Assembly (NCBI RefSeq): GCF_037893015.1
Contig: NC_133666.1
Span: 161,745,051-161,809,050, forward strand
From: Macrotis lagotis
Lineage: Eukaryota > Chordata > Mammalia > Peramelemorphia > Peramelidae
Direction: 5' to 3'
Length of the DNA stretch: 64,000 nucleotides
The notes beneath the pieces are model-generated. The model was not told the DNA's origin. It did no database searches and was given only the letters and a program-made list of their open reading frames with translations. This document shows, piece by piece, positions 11,434-22,495 of the stretch. Numbering within the stretch: position 1 is the stretch's first letter; each line of letters begins with the position of its first letter. A program made the position numbers and the translations under genes.

Positions 11434-11614
11434 AGGTTATTGCATCTGGGCTGATCCCCTTAGAGGATAAACAGCAACTAGGGAAATTTAACAAAGTAAA
11501 GAGAACAATTGTATTGCAACTGGGCTGATCAGGAGCATAAAGAGAGAAAGTTAAAACAGTTGCAAGGACATTGCAACTGGACTGATCCTAGGGGATAAGC
11601 AGCATCTAGCAAGG
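11434..11614 (+). repeat. Three imperfect direct repeats
   Basis: The block 'ttgcaaggttattgcatctg' plus 'ggctgatc' occurs at 11,434, recurs shortened at about 11,508 ('tattgcaactgggctgatca') and again near 11,560 ('ttgcaaggacattgcaactg'). The first and third copies also share the following 'aggggataagcagcatctag'-type segment. Period is roughly 55-75 bp; the origin is not recognised. Confidence 0.75.
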
Positions 11615-12422
11615 GAGAAGGCCAGAATTTCTACATAGGATATGTCAGGAAAGAGAGGAGTTAGGAAGGGAATAAGGAGTGGGTAACACATTAGACTACA
11701 AAGATCCTGAAGGGTCAACTTAGTGTCTTCAAGTAATTTCTATAAAATAGTTCTGAATTATGGAATGGGAGTTTGGGTGTATGGGAGGGCTTCAAGTAGT
11801 TTTGAGAACTTTGAACAATGGATGGAAGTCAATATTAATGTAAGGTCAGCACAGAAAGAAAATAGATTAATTATAGATTTTTTTTCTGCCTAATATTTCC
11901 TCTGCTACAAGACAAGACTTCTCAGAAAGGTGAAAGAGGATGGGAGCAAGTACACAACTTTTTTCCTTTATATACATATGTGAATATATATACATACATA
12001 TATTTATAAACACAAACACATATATGTATATATCTATATATAGGCATGTTTGTATATATAATTTATTTACATTACTCATGTCTCCTAAAACCCTAGTGTT
12101 TGAATGAGCAAGGCTGCATGTATGTAAAGCCAAGTGTAAAAATTTGAATACACTTTTGAATACAGAATAAAGAAACAGTCTTTATATAAAATATCCTGTG
12201 GGTGAGACACAGGAGAAGGATAGGACTGGGTATGCCCTCTCTCCAGGCACTAGGGGCTGAAACACTATAACACAGACATTTGCTCCTTTTGCATATGTAT
12301 TGTCCTTCAGGGTCTTAGGAGAGGCCAGGGAATGGAGGGAAGGGGCTAGGTTAGACTAAGCTTTCCAGGAGGCTTAAAACAGTTCTTAGACAAACTGGAC
12401 CTAGTTCTTCATGTTGCATGTG
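11615..12422. other. Unique DNA with AT-rich tract
   Basis: An alternating TA/CATA tract lies at about 11,970-12,065. No gene or known repeat was recognised in the rest. Confidence 0.5.
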
Positions 12423-12983
12423 GGGTCTAAGAGAGATGGACAAATGATCATCCTTTTATTTAAAATGTTTATATTTTTAATAAAATAATATACAGCAACT
12501 GTCTTGTTAAACTTTGCGGGGATTTGGGTAGGTAGAAATTGTCTAGGCAGGATAGAGGGGTGTAGGACAGTAGCAAATCTGCATCTCTGTTGCAATGATA
12601 GTACTACTGCCTGTGTGTGAGGAGTGCATGTGTTGCCTGTGGTGACATGTGGCCCTTGAATCATGTATGTGAGAGATGGATGAGGTGTATGAGTTTTCAA
12701 GGTACATGTATAATTGTAAGTATGGGTGAGTGGACTTAATTTTAAATTAAATGAAGTGTATTTAATTTTAAAGTAAAGTTGACAGCTTTTCCTACCATCT
12801 TCCATTATTAACATGAGAGTAAGAAAAGGGTGATGAAAAAATTCATGAATGAAAATCAGTTGTTTCCTATGACTTGGGACATTTAAAAAGTTTGTCAAGA
12901 CATAGTTTCTGTATAATTAATCATTCTATTAAAAATCAGCATTTTAAATAAAAGAATGATCATTTGTCCATCTCTCTTAGACC
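12423..12983. mobile_element. Element with long terminal inverted repeats
   Basis: The outer 44 bp (12,423-12,466, beginning 'ggtctaagagagatggacaa') are repeated inverted at 12,940-12,983 with one mismatch. Looser inverted similarity continues inward to about 12,500 and 12,905 ('atacagcaac' against the complement of 'gtttctgtat'), so each arm is about 80 bp. The interior of about 400 bp is unrelated to other sequence in the window. An open minus-strand frame of 165 codons (12,401-12,898) spans most of it but shows no domain. It could be a MITE-like DNA transposon or a rearranged retroelement. I see no clean TSD. Confidence 0.6.
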
Positions 12984-13600
12984 AAAGACATTTCATGCAA
13001 GTGGACTCAAAGCTTATATGCCCTTGGAAGTAGATGTTCCTGAGGGTGGCAATCAATTCTGATTGATTAGCAATTAATGAGAAAATAAATATTATAATGG
13101 AAAGTTGATTATATTACTAAGAAGGTCCTGGGGTATATGACTTAGATCACCCAAATTTTGATCAAAGAGATTGATCAATTTCCATTTCAACTGACAAAAG
13201 GAAAAATATAAATTTTCCTGGACTTTTCTGAATAAACTCAAGAAGCAGGAATCCTCTCATTAACCCCAACTTAGAATTTCTTTTACTGTATGATTAGCTT
13301 TTATCTTGGGTAAGTCTCATTTTGATTGATTTCTGAATGAGGAAGTAGAAAAAGTAAAAACCTTGGTTGTGATTCAATGATTAGTTGTTACTACAAGAAA
13401 GAAACTCATTTCTCAATCTTTTCATAAGAGATACTGGTTGAATATTGTCAAATTATGCAACAATATCAAAGGTAAGCCATCATCCTATCTCCTAGATGAA
13501 ATATTATGCCAAACTAAATATAATGTGTGTGTTTCATACATATATGTACACCCATATTTATGTGTATATGTACATAACACCCATATGTACATATATACTT
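12984..13600. other. Unique AT-rich DNA
   Basis: No gene or repeat is recognised until the ATAT/ACAT-rich stretch that begins near 13,535. Confidence 0.5.
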
Positions 13601-13652
13601 ACATATAGATTTATATATGCATATAAACATATGCATATATAAATCTATATGT
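13601..13652. repeat. Perfect AT-rich palindrome
   Basis: The 24-bp arm at 13,601-13,624 ('acatatagatttatatatgc' plus 'atat') is exactly inverted at 13,629-13,652 around a 4-nt spacer 'aaac'. It sits in a TATA/CATA-rich tract from about 13,535. Confidence 0.95.
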
Positions 13653-13789
13653 TTGTATATTTCTGATGAAGTTCCCATTTATTCCACATCTGGTTGGTCA
13701 GAACTCATAGGTGTTATAAAAAGAATAATAAGTAGAGATTTTTAAAAGGAACCTCAGAAACCATCAAATAAAGTGGTATAATATTTGTA

Positions 13790-13845
13790 GGATATATAGC
13801 ACAGGAACTGGCACATTATTTTTGCTTAATGAATGCTTAATCCTT
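13790..13845 (+). mobile_element. MIR/L2-type 3' end
   Basis: 'gcacaggaactggcacatta' followed by 'ttgcttaatgaatgcttaat' is the sense tail motif of MIR/L2-type repeats. Confidence 0.55.
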
Positions 13846-13874
13846 TCCTCCTTTCCATGCCTCCATGTAGGCCA

Positions 13875-14000
13875 ACATTTTCATTTTTAGATGGGAAAAC
13901 CGAGTCTCAGAACAATCATGTAAATTGTTCAAGACAGCATAGGTAGTTAAGTCACAGATATAATTTGAGTGTGTGTGCTATGACTTCAAAGTCATCCCAT
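13875..14000 (-). mobile_element. MIR relic
   Basis: 'ttttagatgggaaaaccgag' and the following 'aattgttcaagacagcatag' are diverged antisense MIR core. Confidence 0.5.
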
Positions 14001-15059
14001 CATGTAAGTTAAATAAAAAGAATTGTACATTTGGACTTCTTGGACTGCCTCCACCATTTTGCAGTTTTGTTATCTTAGAAAAGTTACCTAATTTGTGCTT
14101 GTGCTATTAGTTTCTTGTTCTGCAGTATTGTTAAAATATTTTTTCTTGTTCTTACTGGATAAACATTGTCTTTTTGGATAATTTATGATTTCAGTTTTGT
14201 GGATTCTTCTTCCTCAAATGCAAAGGAAAACTCTTCCATATCTTCTATTCCTTAATTCTTGCCCGAAGTTTTCTATAAATCTCCCATCAGAATCTACTTA
14301 ATGTGCTTTAAGTCTTGCTCTTGTTCCTTTAAATATCTCAAAAGAATCAATACCATTCAGTCTGTTCTTTCATTCTTGTTTCATGACTGGCCTGCTTCCC
14401 ATTCTGGCCATAAATGTCTTCAGTAATGTATTTTTCACTACTTCTTGTACCCAAATCATTGGTTCAAAATTATTGCAGCTTACTGAAACCTTCATAAATT
14501 CTTTTTGGTTGTTGCTATTATAGGTGTTGCCCTTTAGTTTATTTTTAATTTTAATTCTTTATTTGTCATCGTTGAGAAATGAAGTTATAGAAAGGTATTA
14601 TTGAAGAAATCTACCATGAATATAAATTTTTGCAGTGTTGGCTACTCTTTGCAGTGATTTGATTGTTTTTAAATTGACTTGCTTCAGATGGAATCATTTT
14701 CTTGATTAATTTTGCTTACCTTTTTTTTAATTAAAGGAATGGTTTGATTCTGGAAAAGGAGGTTGGAGGCTACATATGGGGGATGACTGCTGTAAAAATA
14801 AGCCATAAGAAGAATTTTTTTTAAAAGAGCAAAAGTAATCTGTAATTCAACAAATTTAGATTGCATTTTATATTCTTCATTGTAACTGAACCGAAAATAT
14901 GATATTAAAGCTGGAATCCAAGCTATTGGCCAGATCTGTTCAAACCCTTCATCTTAAATCACTGCAAGCAAGGGTTAACTTGGACAGAACAATTTTCTTT
15001 CTTTGCTTTATATTTTTGAGAACTACCTAATTCTCAATTCTCAAGCCAAATTTAACTGA
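14001..15059. other. Unique DNA, T-rich
   Basis: No repeat or coding motif is recognised. The left half is T-rich and could be a very old antisense LINE, but I cannot anchor it. Confidence 0.4.
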
Positions 15060-15560
15060 TTGATTTGAATTAATCTGACATAATTGGCTGTCTTAAGGTA
15101 TGTAAACCATCAATTTGGGATAAAATGTGTCTACTATATTTCATAACTCAATCCAGGTACATATGACATTTGTCCTTAAAAGTGTGACATGATAATTTTA
15201 TGCTGTGGATATAAGATTCTGATGTGTCATGCAAGGTAATTCACAGCTGTTCCTATGGAGAGTGACAAGAAGTGGGTCAGAGCCACAATGATAGCTTCTC
15301 TGCTGTTTACCTCTGGAATGTCTAGGGTTTCTAGGCTACAGTGAGCAATTGTGATTCATTATCTTAATGTGTAGGCAAAAGACACTTGCAAGTTTAATGC
15401 TGCCTTAGCAGCCTGTTAGAGCCCTTTTTAGGACTAATTATTTGACTTTGCACTAATGAGATTAAACTCAACAGGGGTTGATATTTTCATTTTACATTTT
15501 CATTCCTTTTATTTAATTGGCATCATATGCACACATAAAATCACCAGGAAAAAGTCATCC
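15060..15560. other. Repeat-free block, possible conserved element
   Basis: This 0.5 kb has normal complexity, no SINE or LINE scrap, and several homeodomain-type ATTA/TAAT cores ('ggactaattatttgac', 'cactaatgagattaaac') close together at 15,432-15,470. It has no open frame of note. Regulatory function is only a possibility. Confidence 0.25.
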
Positions 15561-16142
15561 TGTAATAAACTGTTCAGAACAAATAATTCAGACAGATATG
15601 GCCAGATAGGTTCATGGTTATTTATTTGAAATATGGAACATCCTTAGTTGTTACAAGGGTTGTATTTTTGTCTTTCTTTTTTCTTATGGAGAGTGGTGCA
15701 AGGGAGACAGCATAGATATTTGTTAATTAAAAAACGAAAAGAAAGGAAAAAAAGAGAAAAGATATCAACAGAATTAACTGCACTTATTGATTATTCCAGA
15801 GATTTATCCACTGTGTTTCTACTTCTCTTTTGGATCCTTTAGAGATAGAAAATAATTGTTATCAAGATTTATGTTTCCTAAATCTATTCTTGGTGGTCAG
15901 CTATTTGAGTGACTTGAACTGATGTTTTTAGAGTACGAGTCTCAATAACATCCTAAAACCTTTAGGTTTTCCACTGTGTTCACAGGTCACTTTTTAGCAC
16001 TAAGACTGTGGTCATAGCAATTCTCTCTTTGTTCTGGCTTCCTTCATCCTGGTGGGTACTTTAAGTCATTTTTCTATGGGGAATGTATGAAAGATGATCA
16101 TCTCAATAAGAAAGAATATGTACCTTTGTAAGTCAAGTTGTA
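15561..16142. other. Unique AT-rich DNA
   Basis: No gene or repeat recognised. A short purine run lies near 15,730-15,765. Confidence 0.5.
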
Positions 16143-16157
16143 AAAAAGTAATATTGC

Positions 16158-16324
16158 TAGGTCAGTTATGTGGCTCAGTGGATAGACTCCTCCTGGATAG
16201 ACTCTTTCTGGAGTTAGGAGGACCTGAGCTCAAATTTGGCTTCAGACACTTGATATTTACTAGCTATGTGACCTTGGGCAAGTCTCTTAATCCCATTTGT
16301 GTCTCAAAAACAAAAAAGATAAAT
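16158..16324 (+). mobile_element. Marsupial CORE-SINE with exact TSD
   Basis: Sense copy from 'taggtcagttatgtggctca' to 'tgtgtctcaaaaac'. The flanks carry an exact 15-bp TSD 'aaaaagtaatattgc' at 16,143-16,157 and 16,325-16,339. The head has an extra short duplication ('ggatagactc' twice). Confidence 0.93.
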
Positions 16325-16467
16325 AAAAAGTAATATTGCAGGTACTTGAAAAAATATCCTTTCCATGGAAAAATGTTATTTTCGTCATGTTATTTTTTCC
16401 TCAAAAATATGTACAGAAAATCTTGCCTATATTAGAAAGGCATTCTAATTAACATTAGCCTAAAACA

Positions 16468-16695
16468 CTGGTGGTACAGTGGCTAAATGATGGACCTGGA
16501 GTCAGGAGGACCTGAATTCTAATTCAGCTTCAGAGATTTTCTAGTTCTATGACCCTAATCAAGTTATCTGTCTGTCTCTATTTTCTTACCTGTGCACTAG
16601 GGTATTAATAGCACCTACTTTGTAGGGTTATTGTCAGGATCAAATGAAATAATATTTATAAAAGTGCTTAGCATAATGCTGATACATATTAGCCA
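16468..16695 (+). mobile_element. MIR/THER-1 SINE, full length
   Basis: Sense order is complete: 'ggtggtacagtggctaaatg', 'agtcaggaggacctgaattc', 'gggttattgtcaggatcaaa', 'aaagtgcttagcataatgct'. Confidence 0.8.
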
Positions 16696-16764
16696 TTTCC
16701 TTACATTCATATCCTGTTATCTATTTCCTTTTTTTTGGAATTGTTCCTTGCTACACAAAAAACA

Positions 16765-17220
16765 ATCAATGAATGAAAAACCCTTATTATGGACTTACTA
16801 TATGACCATGCACAGTGCCAGGCATTGTGGAAGCAAATGTAAAAACCAACAGTCTCAGCCCTCAAACAGTTTTCATTCTATTGAGAAAAACTGTGTATAT
16901 ACATGTAAGCAAAAAAGCAAATACATAAATAATTGCATGCATGCATGAATAAACCAATGAATAAAAATAGATAAATTATAAATTTAAAAAGTCTCCAAAA
17001 TACATGAAAGGTAATGCCACAAGGAATTAACATATGGGTCATTTACCAGGAAGGGCTTCATGAAGAACTTGGTGATGGAGTTGAGCTTTGAAGAACGTTA
17101 GAAATTCCTAAGGTGAAGATGAGGACAGAGAGCATTGCATGCATTGAGGTTAGACTCTTTGAAGGCCCAGGAAGGACAGGTGATGGAATATAAGGAAAAG
17201 AAAGGATGTCCCTTTTCTAG
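16765..17220 (+). mobile_element. Ancient LINE-like dispersed repeat
   Basis: It starts at 'atggacttactatatgacca' / 'cagtgccaggcattgtgg', then 'cagccctcaaacagttttca', later 'accaggaagggcttcatga' and 'ttgagctttgaagaacg'. The same order is seen in the copy at 42,478. L2/L3-related in my judgement. Confidence 0.55.
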
Positions 17221-17287
17221 ACCATAGACAACTTTATAAAGAGAATATGAAGAAAAGTTATGAGATCATGAAAATGCTGTTGAGCTT

Positions 17288-17530
17288 GATGATAATAACT
17301 AGCATTTATATAGCACTTTGTTTGAGAAACACTTCCATTATGTTAACTCACTGACTTCTTGGAAATAAGATGGTGAGGAAGGTGATATTATTATTCTTAT
17401 GCTAAAATGAGAAACTGAGAAAGAGAATTTAAGTGAATTTCCTAGAGTCACAAAACTAGTGTCTGAGATTGGATTTGAATTCATGTCTTCATGACCCTAG
17501 GTGTTCTATCCACTCTTCCACTTAACTGTT
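17288..17530 (-). mobile_element. MIR/THER-1 SINE, full length
   Basis: Antisense order: 'agcatttatatagcactttg', 'aaaatgagaaactgagaaag', 'gagattggatttgaattcat', 'gttctatccactcttccac'. Confidence 0.75.
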
Positions 17531-18424
17531 TCTAACTGATGCCAACTTTCGCCCATTGAAGAACACCAAAGAAATTTTGGTGTGTGGATATATGTGTATT
17601 CTCCTCTGGAATCTTAGAATAGGTTTTTATTTTAATGGATGGAGCAGAATTTTGTAGGCAGTGATTTAAGTCACCAAAATATTGGAAAGTCTTTAGGGAC
17701 TGAATTCCAAGAAAAAAAATTCTGGATTATATATGAATTAGCTCATTAGGTAAAGCTTAATTAGGATAATTTTTTAGTATATATAAATATACTTACATAT
17801 ATAAATATATGTATTTATATACATATATAAAAAGGTGGTTAAGATGTCCCTGAAATGAATTATAATTCAAATTTGTTGAAACAATTAACTCATCAATTGA
17901 GCTATGAATTGAAACATTGGTAAACCTGAACATTGATTGATGAGTAAGCAATTTGAGGAAGACACACACAGTATAGTGATAGATTTTAAGTTTATACCAT
18001 TTGAGAGTTATTTGAATGAAATAGGTATATTTTGGGGATACCTGATAGTTATTTTCCAGTATTTAAAGAATCATCACATGGAAGTGGGATTTTAGACTTA
18101 TCTTGATTGGTAACAGATTGTATAACAGAAACAAGTTAGATTTTCCAAAGATGTATATTTATATATTGGTATCTTCTTGTGATTGGCCAAGTATAAATGA
18201 AAAATTTCCTAACACTTGAGTTTTCCAGAAATGCAATTTTTGCTATTAGAGGTAATAATTTCCCTCTTATTGTAGATATTGTAGACAAAAACTAGATAAC
18301 TACTTTTGCAATAGGTTGCAGAGGTATTTATGTGTAGGGAATTGATGGTATTTAACATTGTTTCAATTTCTGATATTTAAAAAAAGATAAAAATTTATGC
18401 TGATCAGTCTTTTTCAATAATGTT
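17531..18424. other. Unique AT-rich DNA
   Basis: A TATA-rich tract lies at 17,778-17,832. No gene or known repeat elsewhere. Confidence 0.5.
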
Positions 18425-18652
18425 TGATTCATTGATTCATCTCATTTGGAGTGCTCTTGCTAAGGACACTAAAATGGTTTGCCATTTCCTTCTGTTAATT
18501 TTATAGATGAAGAAATTGAGGTAAATAAAATTAAATAACTTGTCTAAAGATATACAGCTAGTATATGTTTGATATCAGATTTGAACTCAGGACGATGAGT
18601 CTTCCTGACCCTAGGCCCAGCACTCTATCCAGTGAGCACCTAGCTTGCTTCC
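18425..18652 (-). mobile_element. Mar-1-like CORE-SINE
   Basis: Antisense copy: 'actaaaatggtttgccattt', 'gatgaagaaattgaggtaaa', 'gatgagtcttcctgacccta', 'gcactctatccagtgagcac'. Confidence 0.85.
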
Positions 18653-18724
18653 ACAATTTATAAATTCATAGTTGACAAAAAAAGAAAATTAGATAGTATT
18701 AGCATTTGGAAGGATAGATATTAT

Positions 18725-18876
18725 ACAGCAAAGGTACAACAGACTGAAATTCTAGAGTGTTAGTTTTACCAGATGAGTTACTTTGTACAAGTCATCCCGT
18801 ATCTCTGGGTCTCAGTTTTTATTTCTGTAAAATGAGGATGTTGAACTTTCTGTTAGAAAATTCTGTGATTCTATGG
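18725..18876 (+). mobile_element. MIR-like SINE relic
   Basis: 'tatctctgggtctcagttt', 'ctgtaaaatgaggatgttga' and 'attctgtgattctatg' give the sense 3' half. Confidence 0.6.
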
Positions 18877-21114
18877 ACTGGCATACTCAATGTTTACTGT
18901 ATTAATCTTTAAAAATTCATAGATTATAGTGGTTCAGAGAATGTAACAATAGAAGTTTTAGTACTTTTTTAAAGTACTTTCAGCAACTTTCTCTGTTTCA
19001 TGATTGAATATTCTCTCATGGGTATCTCCTCTCCTACCTCTCAGAATTGTACTGTTCCTTGGGCAATCTAACTGCTCAGTGTTTTCCTGGAAATGTCTCT
19101 CTCTGTGGCTATATTCCTTCTCTAGTTCTCAACTGGTGTCACTTGTTTGTAACTCAGGAGTCCCAACCAACTAGATGGTATCGGTATCTCCTTTTGATTG
19201 GCCAAACATTAATGCTTCCTCATGATTTTCTGTGATTATTTGGTAATTTTTTAATTCTGTGAGCTCACTGGCATTAAATGTGATTATTATTAACTGATGT
19301 TACTTGAAACTGAATAAAAAATTTTATGTATACGTCATGTCTATTTGTCACCTTAGCCTAAAAAACAATTTCGAACTTCTCCTAGAAGCTCTTTTCAGAC
19401 GAATGGCTCAGTCATACCTGAGTCACTTCAGGTCCTAGAGTGTAACAATCCTGGGACCTAAGGAGTGACTGTGCTCTTGCCTTGTATTATCTGCATAGTA
19501 AACTATTGATGTTTGAACTTTTCATTGGGAGTATGGTACTTAGTATTTCATTATCTCAAATCCAATGTCTGAAAGATACTTGTTGGACTGGAGAATGTTA
19601 CCAGAAGTATGGCATCAACTAAATTAATGAGTGGTGGGTATCATATAAGTATAAAATTGATGTGATTAAGTGAAACCCCAAAATAATACACTTTCATAAC
19701 TGATATTAAAATGAATCTATAACTACTTGTAAAAGGCAAAATTCCTTTCAGGGCTAGTTCTTTATATGTTAGATAATTTATAAGTTGAGTAGATATGACT
19801 AACTGTCAGATAAGCAGTATTTTCAGCAGAATTACAGAGCATTTGCTGGAATAGGATAAAGAAGATACAGGAAATTAAAGATAATTGAGAGAAGTAAAAC
19901 ATTGTTTTATGAAACACTGTCCTAAAATTTGACTTTTAAAATTGGTTCAGTTCAATATTGTTTAATTAATTGAAAATTCATCATTGGAACCTGAATTTGG
20001 AATTTTGTTAGAGATATTTTGGGGTTCCATGGAGTAGGTTTGCAGTTCTTTCTCTGATGAATGAGAGATGCAAGTGTGTGTGTATAGTGACCTCTATGTC
20101 ATATTTGCTAGTGCTTCAGAAATCCATTCAGATAAAACCAGAAGGTCAATCCCTCACATCAGTGCTCTTACCTGAGGATGCTTCTCTCTGAATAACTTTG
20201 CTACTTGGCAAAGAATAACATAATGGCAAAGATCTCCAGTGACCTTCTACATTCACCTTCATCTCTTGGCAGGTGTGATATACTATTTTAATATAGAAGG
20301 TGTTATGGAATGTTAGGTTCTGGACACTTCAGGGATTTTTTTTTTTGGAGGGCAAGGGGAAGTTTTTTTAAAATTTATATACTGTATGCCTGTTGAAACA
20401 CCTTTACTTGAACAGATGTAACTATCTTTGCTTCTGCTCCATTTATTTCCTAATACCAGTGGAAATGATGTAATCTCTCCTGGCCAGCCTACCCCCATCT
20501 GCTCAAAGGACGATAATTGTATTGAATCTCTCCCTCTGTTATTTTCTGCCCTTCAGGTAGTGTGTAAATTGAAAATCATGTCCTTGGGTACTGGAAAACC
20601 AACAGTGCCCATTATATACAATTAATACAATTTTCTTTGTATGGCATTTCTAGATTCTAGTATTTTTTAACATGTAAAAGGTGATGTGGCAATATTTTCA
20701 GATTTGGAAGCCAAAAAGGAGAGTTAAGAGAGGCATTCTTTTCATTGTGTTTCCATGTTGTATTTTGTACAGTCCAGTTTCTTTAACTATTCCATCAAAT
20801 TTAATTTGTTATTTATGTGTACTTTATTTAGTATTTTATTATCTGTCCTTATAGATACATGTATATCAAATACATTTCTAGTATATTTAACTTTTTATTA
20901 ATATTTTTAGATTAATTACTTTCTATGACAACTGGACAAATATTGTCTCTGAATGACTCAAATGACCCTGTGAGATGTATAAGGTAAAATCACATTGAAC
21001 AGGATTCATTAGAACATTGCATCTTATTATCTAATCTTGATAATGTTGCTTGTACTACCTTCCTATGATCTTTAGCTAAACTGAGGAAACACATAGGGGG
21101 AGATCTTGATATTT
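18877..21114. other. Long unique stretch, no gene recognised
   Basis: About 2.2 kb without a recognised repeat. Open frames here are short and carry no motif. A poly(T) run lies at 20,337-20,346. Confidence 0.45.
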
Positions 21115-21350
21115 AGAAAAATGCCTTCTTGGGATTAACTGACCTTTCCTATAAATCAGAAGCAAAGTTGTCAGCTTGGCACTTTCTCATTTACAGCATA
21201 TTCAGGCAGCAAGAAAATGAGCCAAAGCATTCTGTGAAGCAAAACATTACACATAATGCAGTTCTTTTGTACTGTTTGCTCTCCTCTCCTAAGAGCTATT
21301 ACTGGTGATAAATTAGATGATGCCATTTTACTCCATAGAATACCCCCAAA
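21115..21350. other. Repeat-free block, possible conserved element
   Basis: It is less AT-rich than its surroundings, with no repeat scrap and no open frame ('cagcatattcaggcagcaag', 'attacacataatgcagttct'). It has the look of single-copy, slowly changing non-coding DNA, but conservation cannot be judged from one sequence. Confidence 0.2.
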
Positions 21351-21399
21351 TAACTGACTTCTTCCACTTGCAGCTTCTATTAGCTACAATCTAATTTTT

Positions 21400-21432
21400 A
21401 ACCCGCCCCACATAGCTGTTGTGAGGATCAAA

Positions 21433-21480
<48 letters not shown>

Positions 21481-21535
21481 GTATGTATGTATGCTTTGCA
21501 AACCTTTAAATTATATATAAATGTTGACTATTAAT
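21400..21535 (+). mobile_element. MIR/THER-1 3' half with AT expansion
   Basis: 'agctgttgtgaggatcaaat' is followed by the AT microsatellite and then 'gctttgcaaacctttaaatt' and 'ataaatgttgactatta', so the dinucleotide run grew inside the SINE where its 'gagataatat' segment normally lies. Confidence 0.7.
21435..21478. repeat. (AT)n microsatellite
   Basis: About 22 uninterrupted AT units inside the MIR-like SINE, followed by a short GTAT run. Confidence 0.97.
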
Positions 21536-21794
21536 ATTTTTCCAAATTATTGCCATGGTCAATAATTTAATTTGAGTTAAGGCAAATTTTTGCTAGATGG
21601 GTGTCCTTTGGAAAGAAAAGTAATATTTTATGTTATAGAGAAGCAACCACAGAAGGATCAAATTATTCTAGAGAGCACATGAACATCTGCCTAGTGATTT
21701 TAAGGTAACTTTCACTTTACACATTTTTAAAATATTAGTGGGAATAAAAATCATCACTGAAAGTTACATATACCTTTACAATTAGTGCATTATA

Positions 21795-21965
21795 ATTTTA
21801 CAGTTGGAAGGGACCTTATAGATCATCTAATCCAATTCCCTAATTTTATACTTCGGGAAACTGAGTCTTACAGAAGTTAGCTGACTTGGCTAAGGTTACA
21901 TAGCTGGTAAGAGATGAAGCTGGAATTTCAGTTCATGTCTTCGTCCCCTCCATTTGATTCTCTTT
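21795..21965 (-). mobile_element. MIR-type SINE
   Basis: 'acagttggaagggacctta', 'cttcgggaaactgagtctta', 'ggctaaggttacatagctgg' in antisense order. Confidence 0.7.
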
Positions 21966-22045
21966 TTTTCTTAAACTGATGTATAGTTGCTTCACTCTGA
22001 ACTTCTCCTCTCTTCTCAGTACTTTGTGTGTTGAGAACTTTTTTA

Positions 22046-22198
22046 AAATTTATTTTTTTTTTATTTAAGGCAATGGGGTTGAGTTACTTGCCCAAGGCCA
22101 CACAGCTACGCAATTATTAAGTGTCTGAGGCCAAATTTGAACTCAGGTCCTCCTGAATCCAGGGCTGGTGCTTTATCCACTTTGCCACCTAGCTGGCC
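22046..22198 (-). mobile_element. Marsupial CORE-SINE with exact TSD
   Basis: Antisense copy from a T-rich tail to 'gccacctagctggcc'. Exact 14-bp TSD 'tgagaactttttta' at 22,032-22,045 and 22,199-22,212. Confidence 0.93.
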
Positions 22199-22409
22199 TG
22201 AGAACTTTTTTAGTGTACTTTTGAAAATACTCCATTAGCTTTATTTTATTCCTATAAAAAGGCCCAGGCTATCAGATATGAGCCTCAGTTTGCCATTTAA
22301 GTTTGTCCATGATTGAGTTCATCTTAAGAACCTCAAACTTCCATTTCTTTTTTTTCCTTACATGAACACTTTGTTCTCACCTAGGTCATTTTTTCTCATT
22401 AAACACTTA

Positions 22410-22495
22410 ACAGGCAGATAGGATAGATAAAAAGAGCATTGGGTATGGCATCAGAAGACCTGTATTTGAGTCCTGATTCTGCCACTTTTGAGTTT
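22410..22495 (+). mobile_element. MIR-like SINE fragment
   Basis: 'aaaaagagcattgggtatgg' and 'ctgtatttgagtcctgattc' give the sense promoter half only. Confidence 0.5.

Noticed and set aside
12423..12983. microRNA-type hairpin
   Set aside because: The arms are separated by about 400 bp, far more than a microRNA precursor; a transposon-like or foldback structure fits better.
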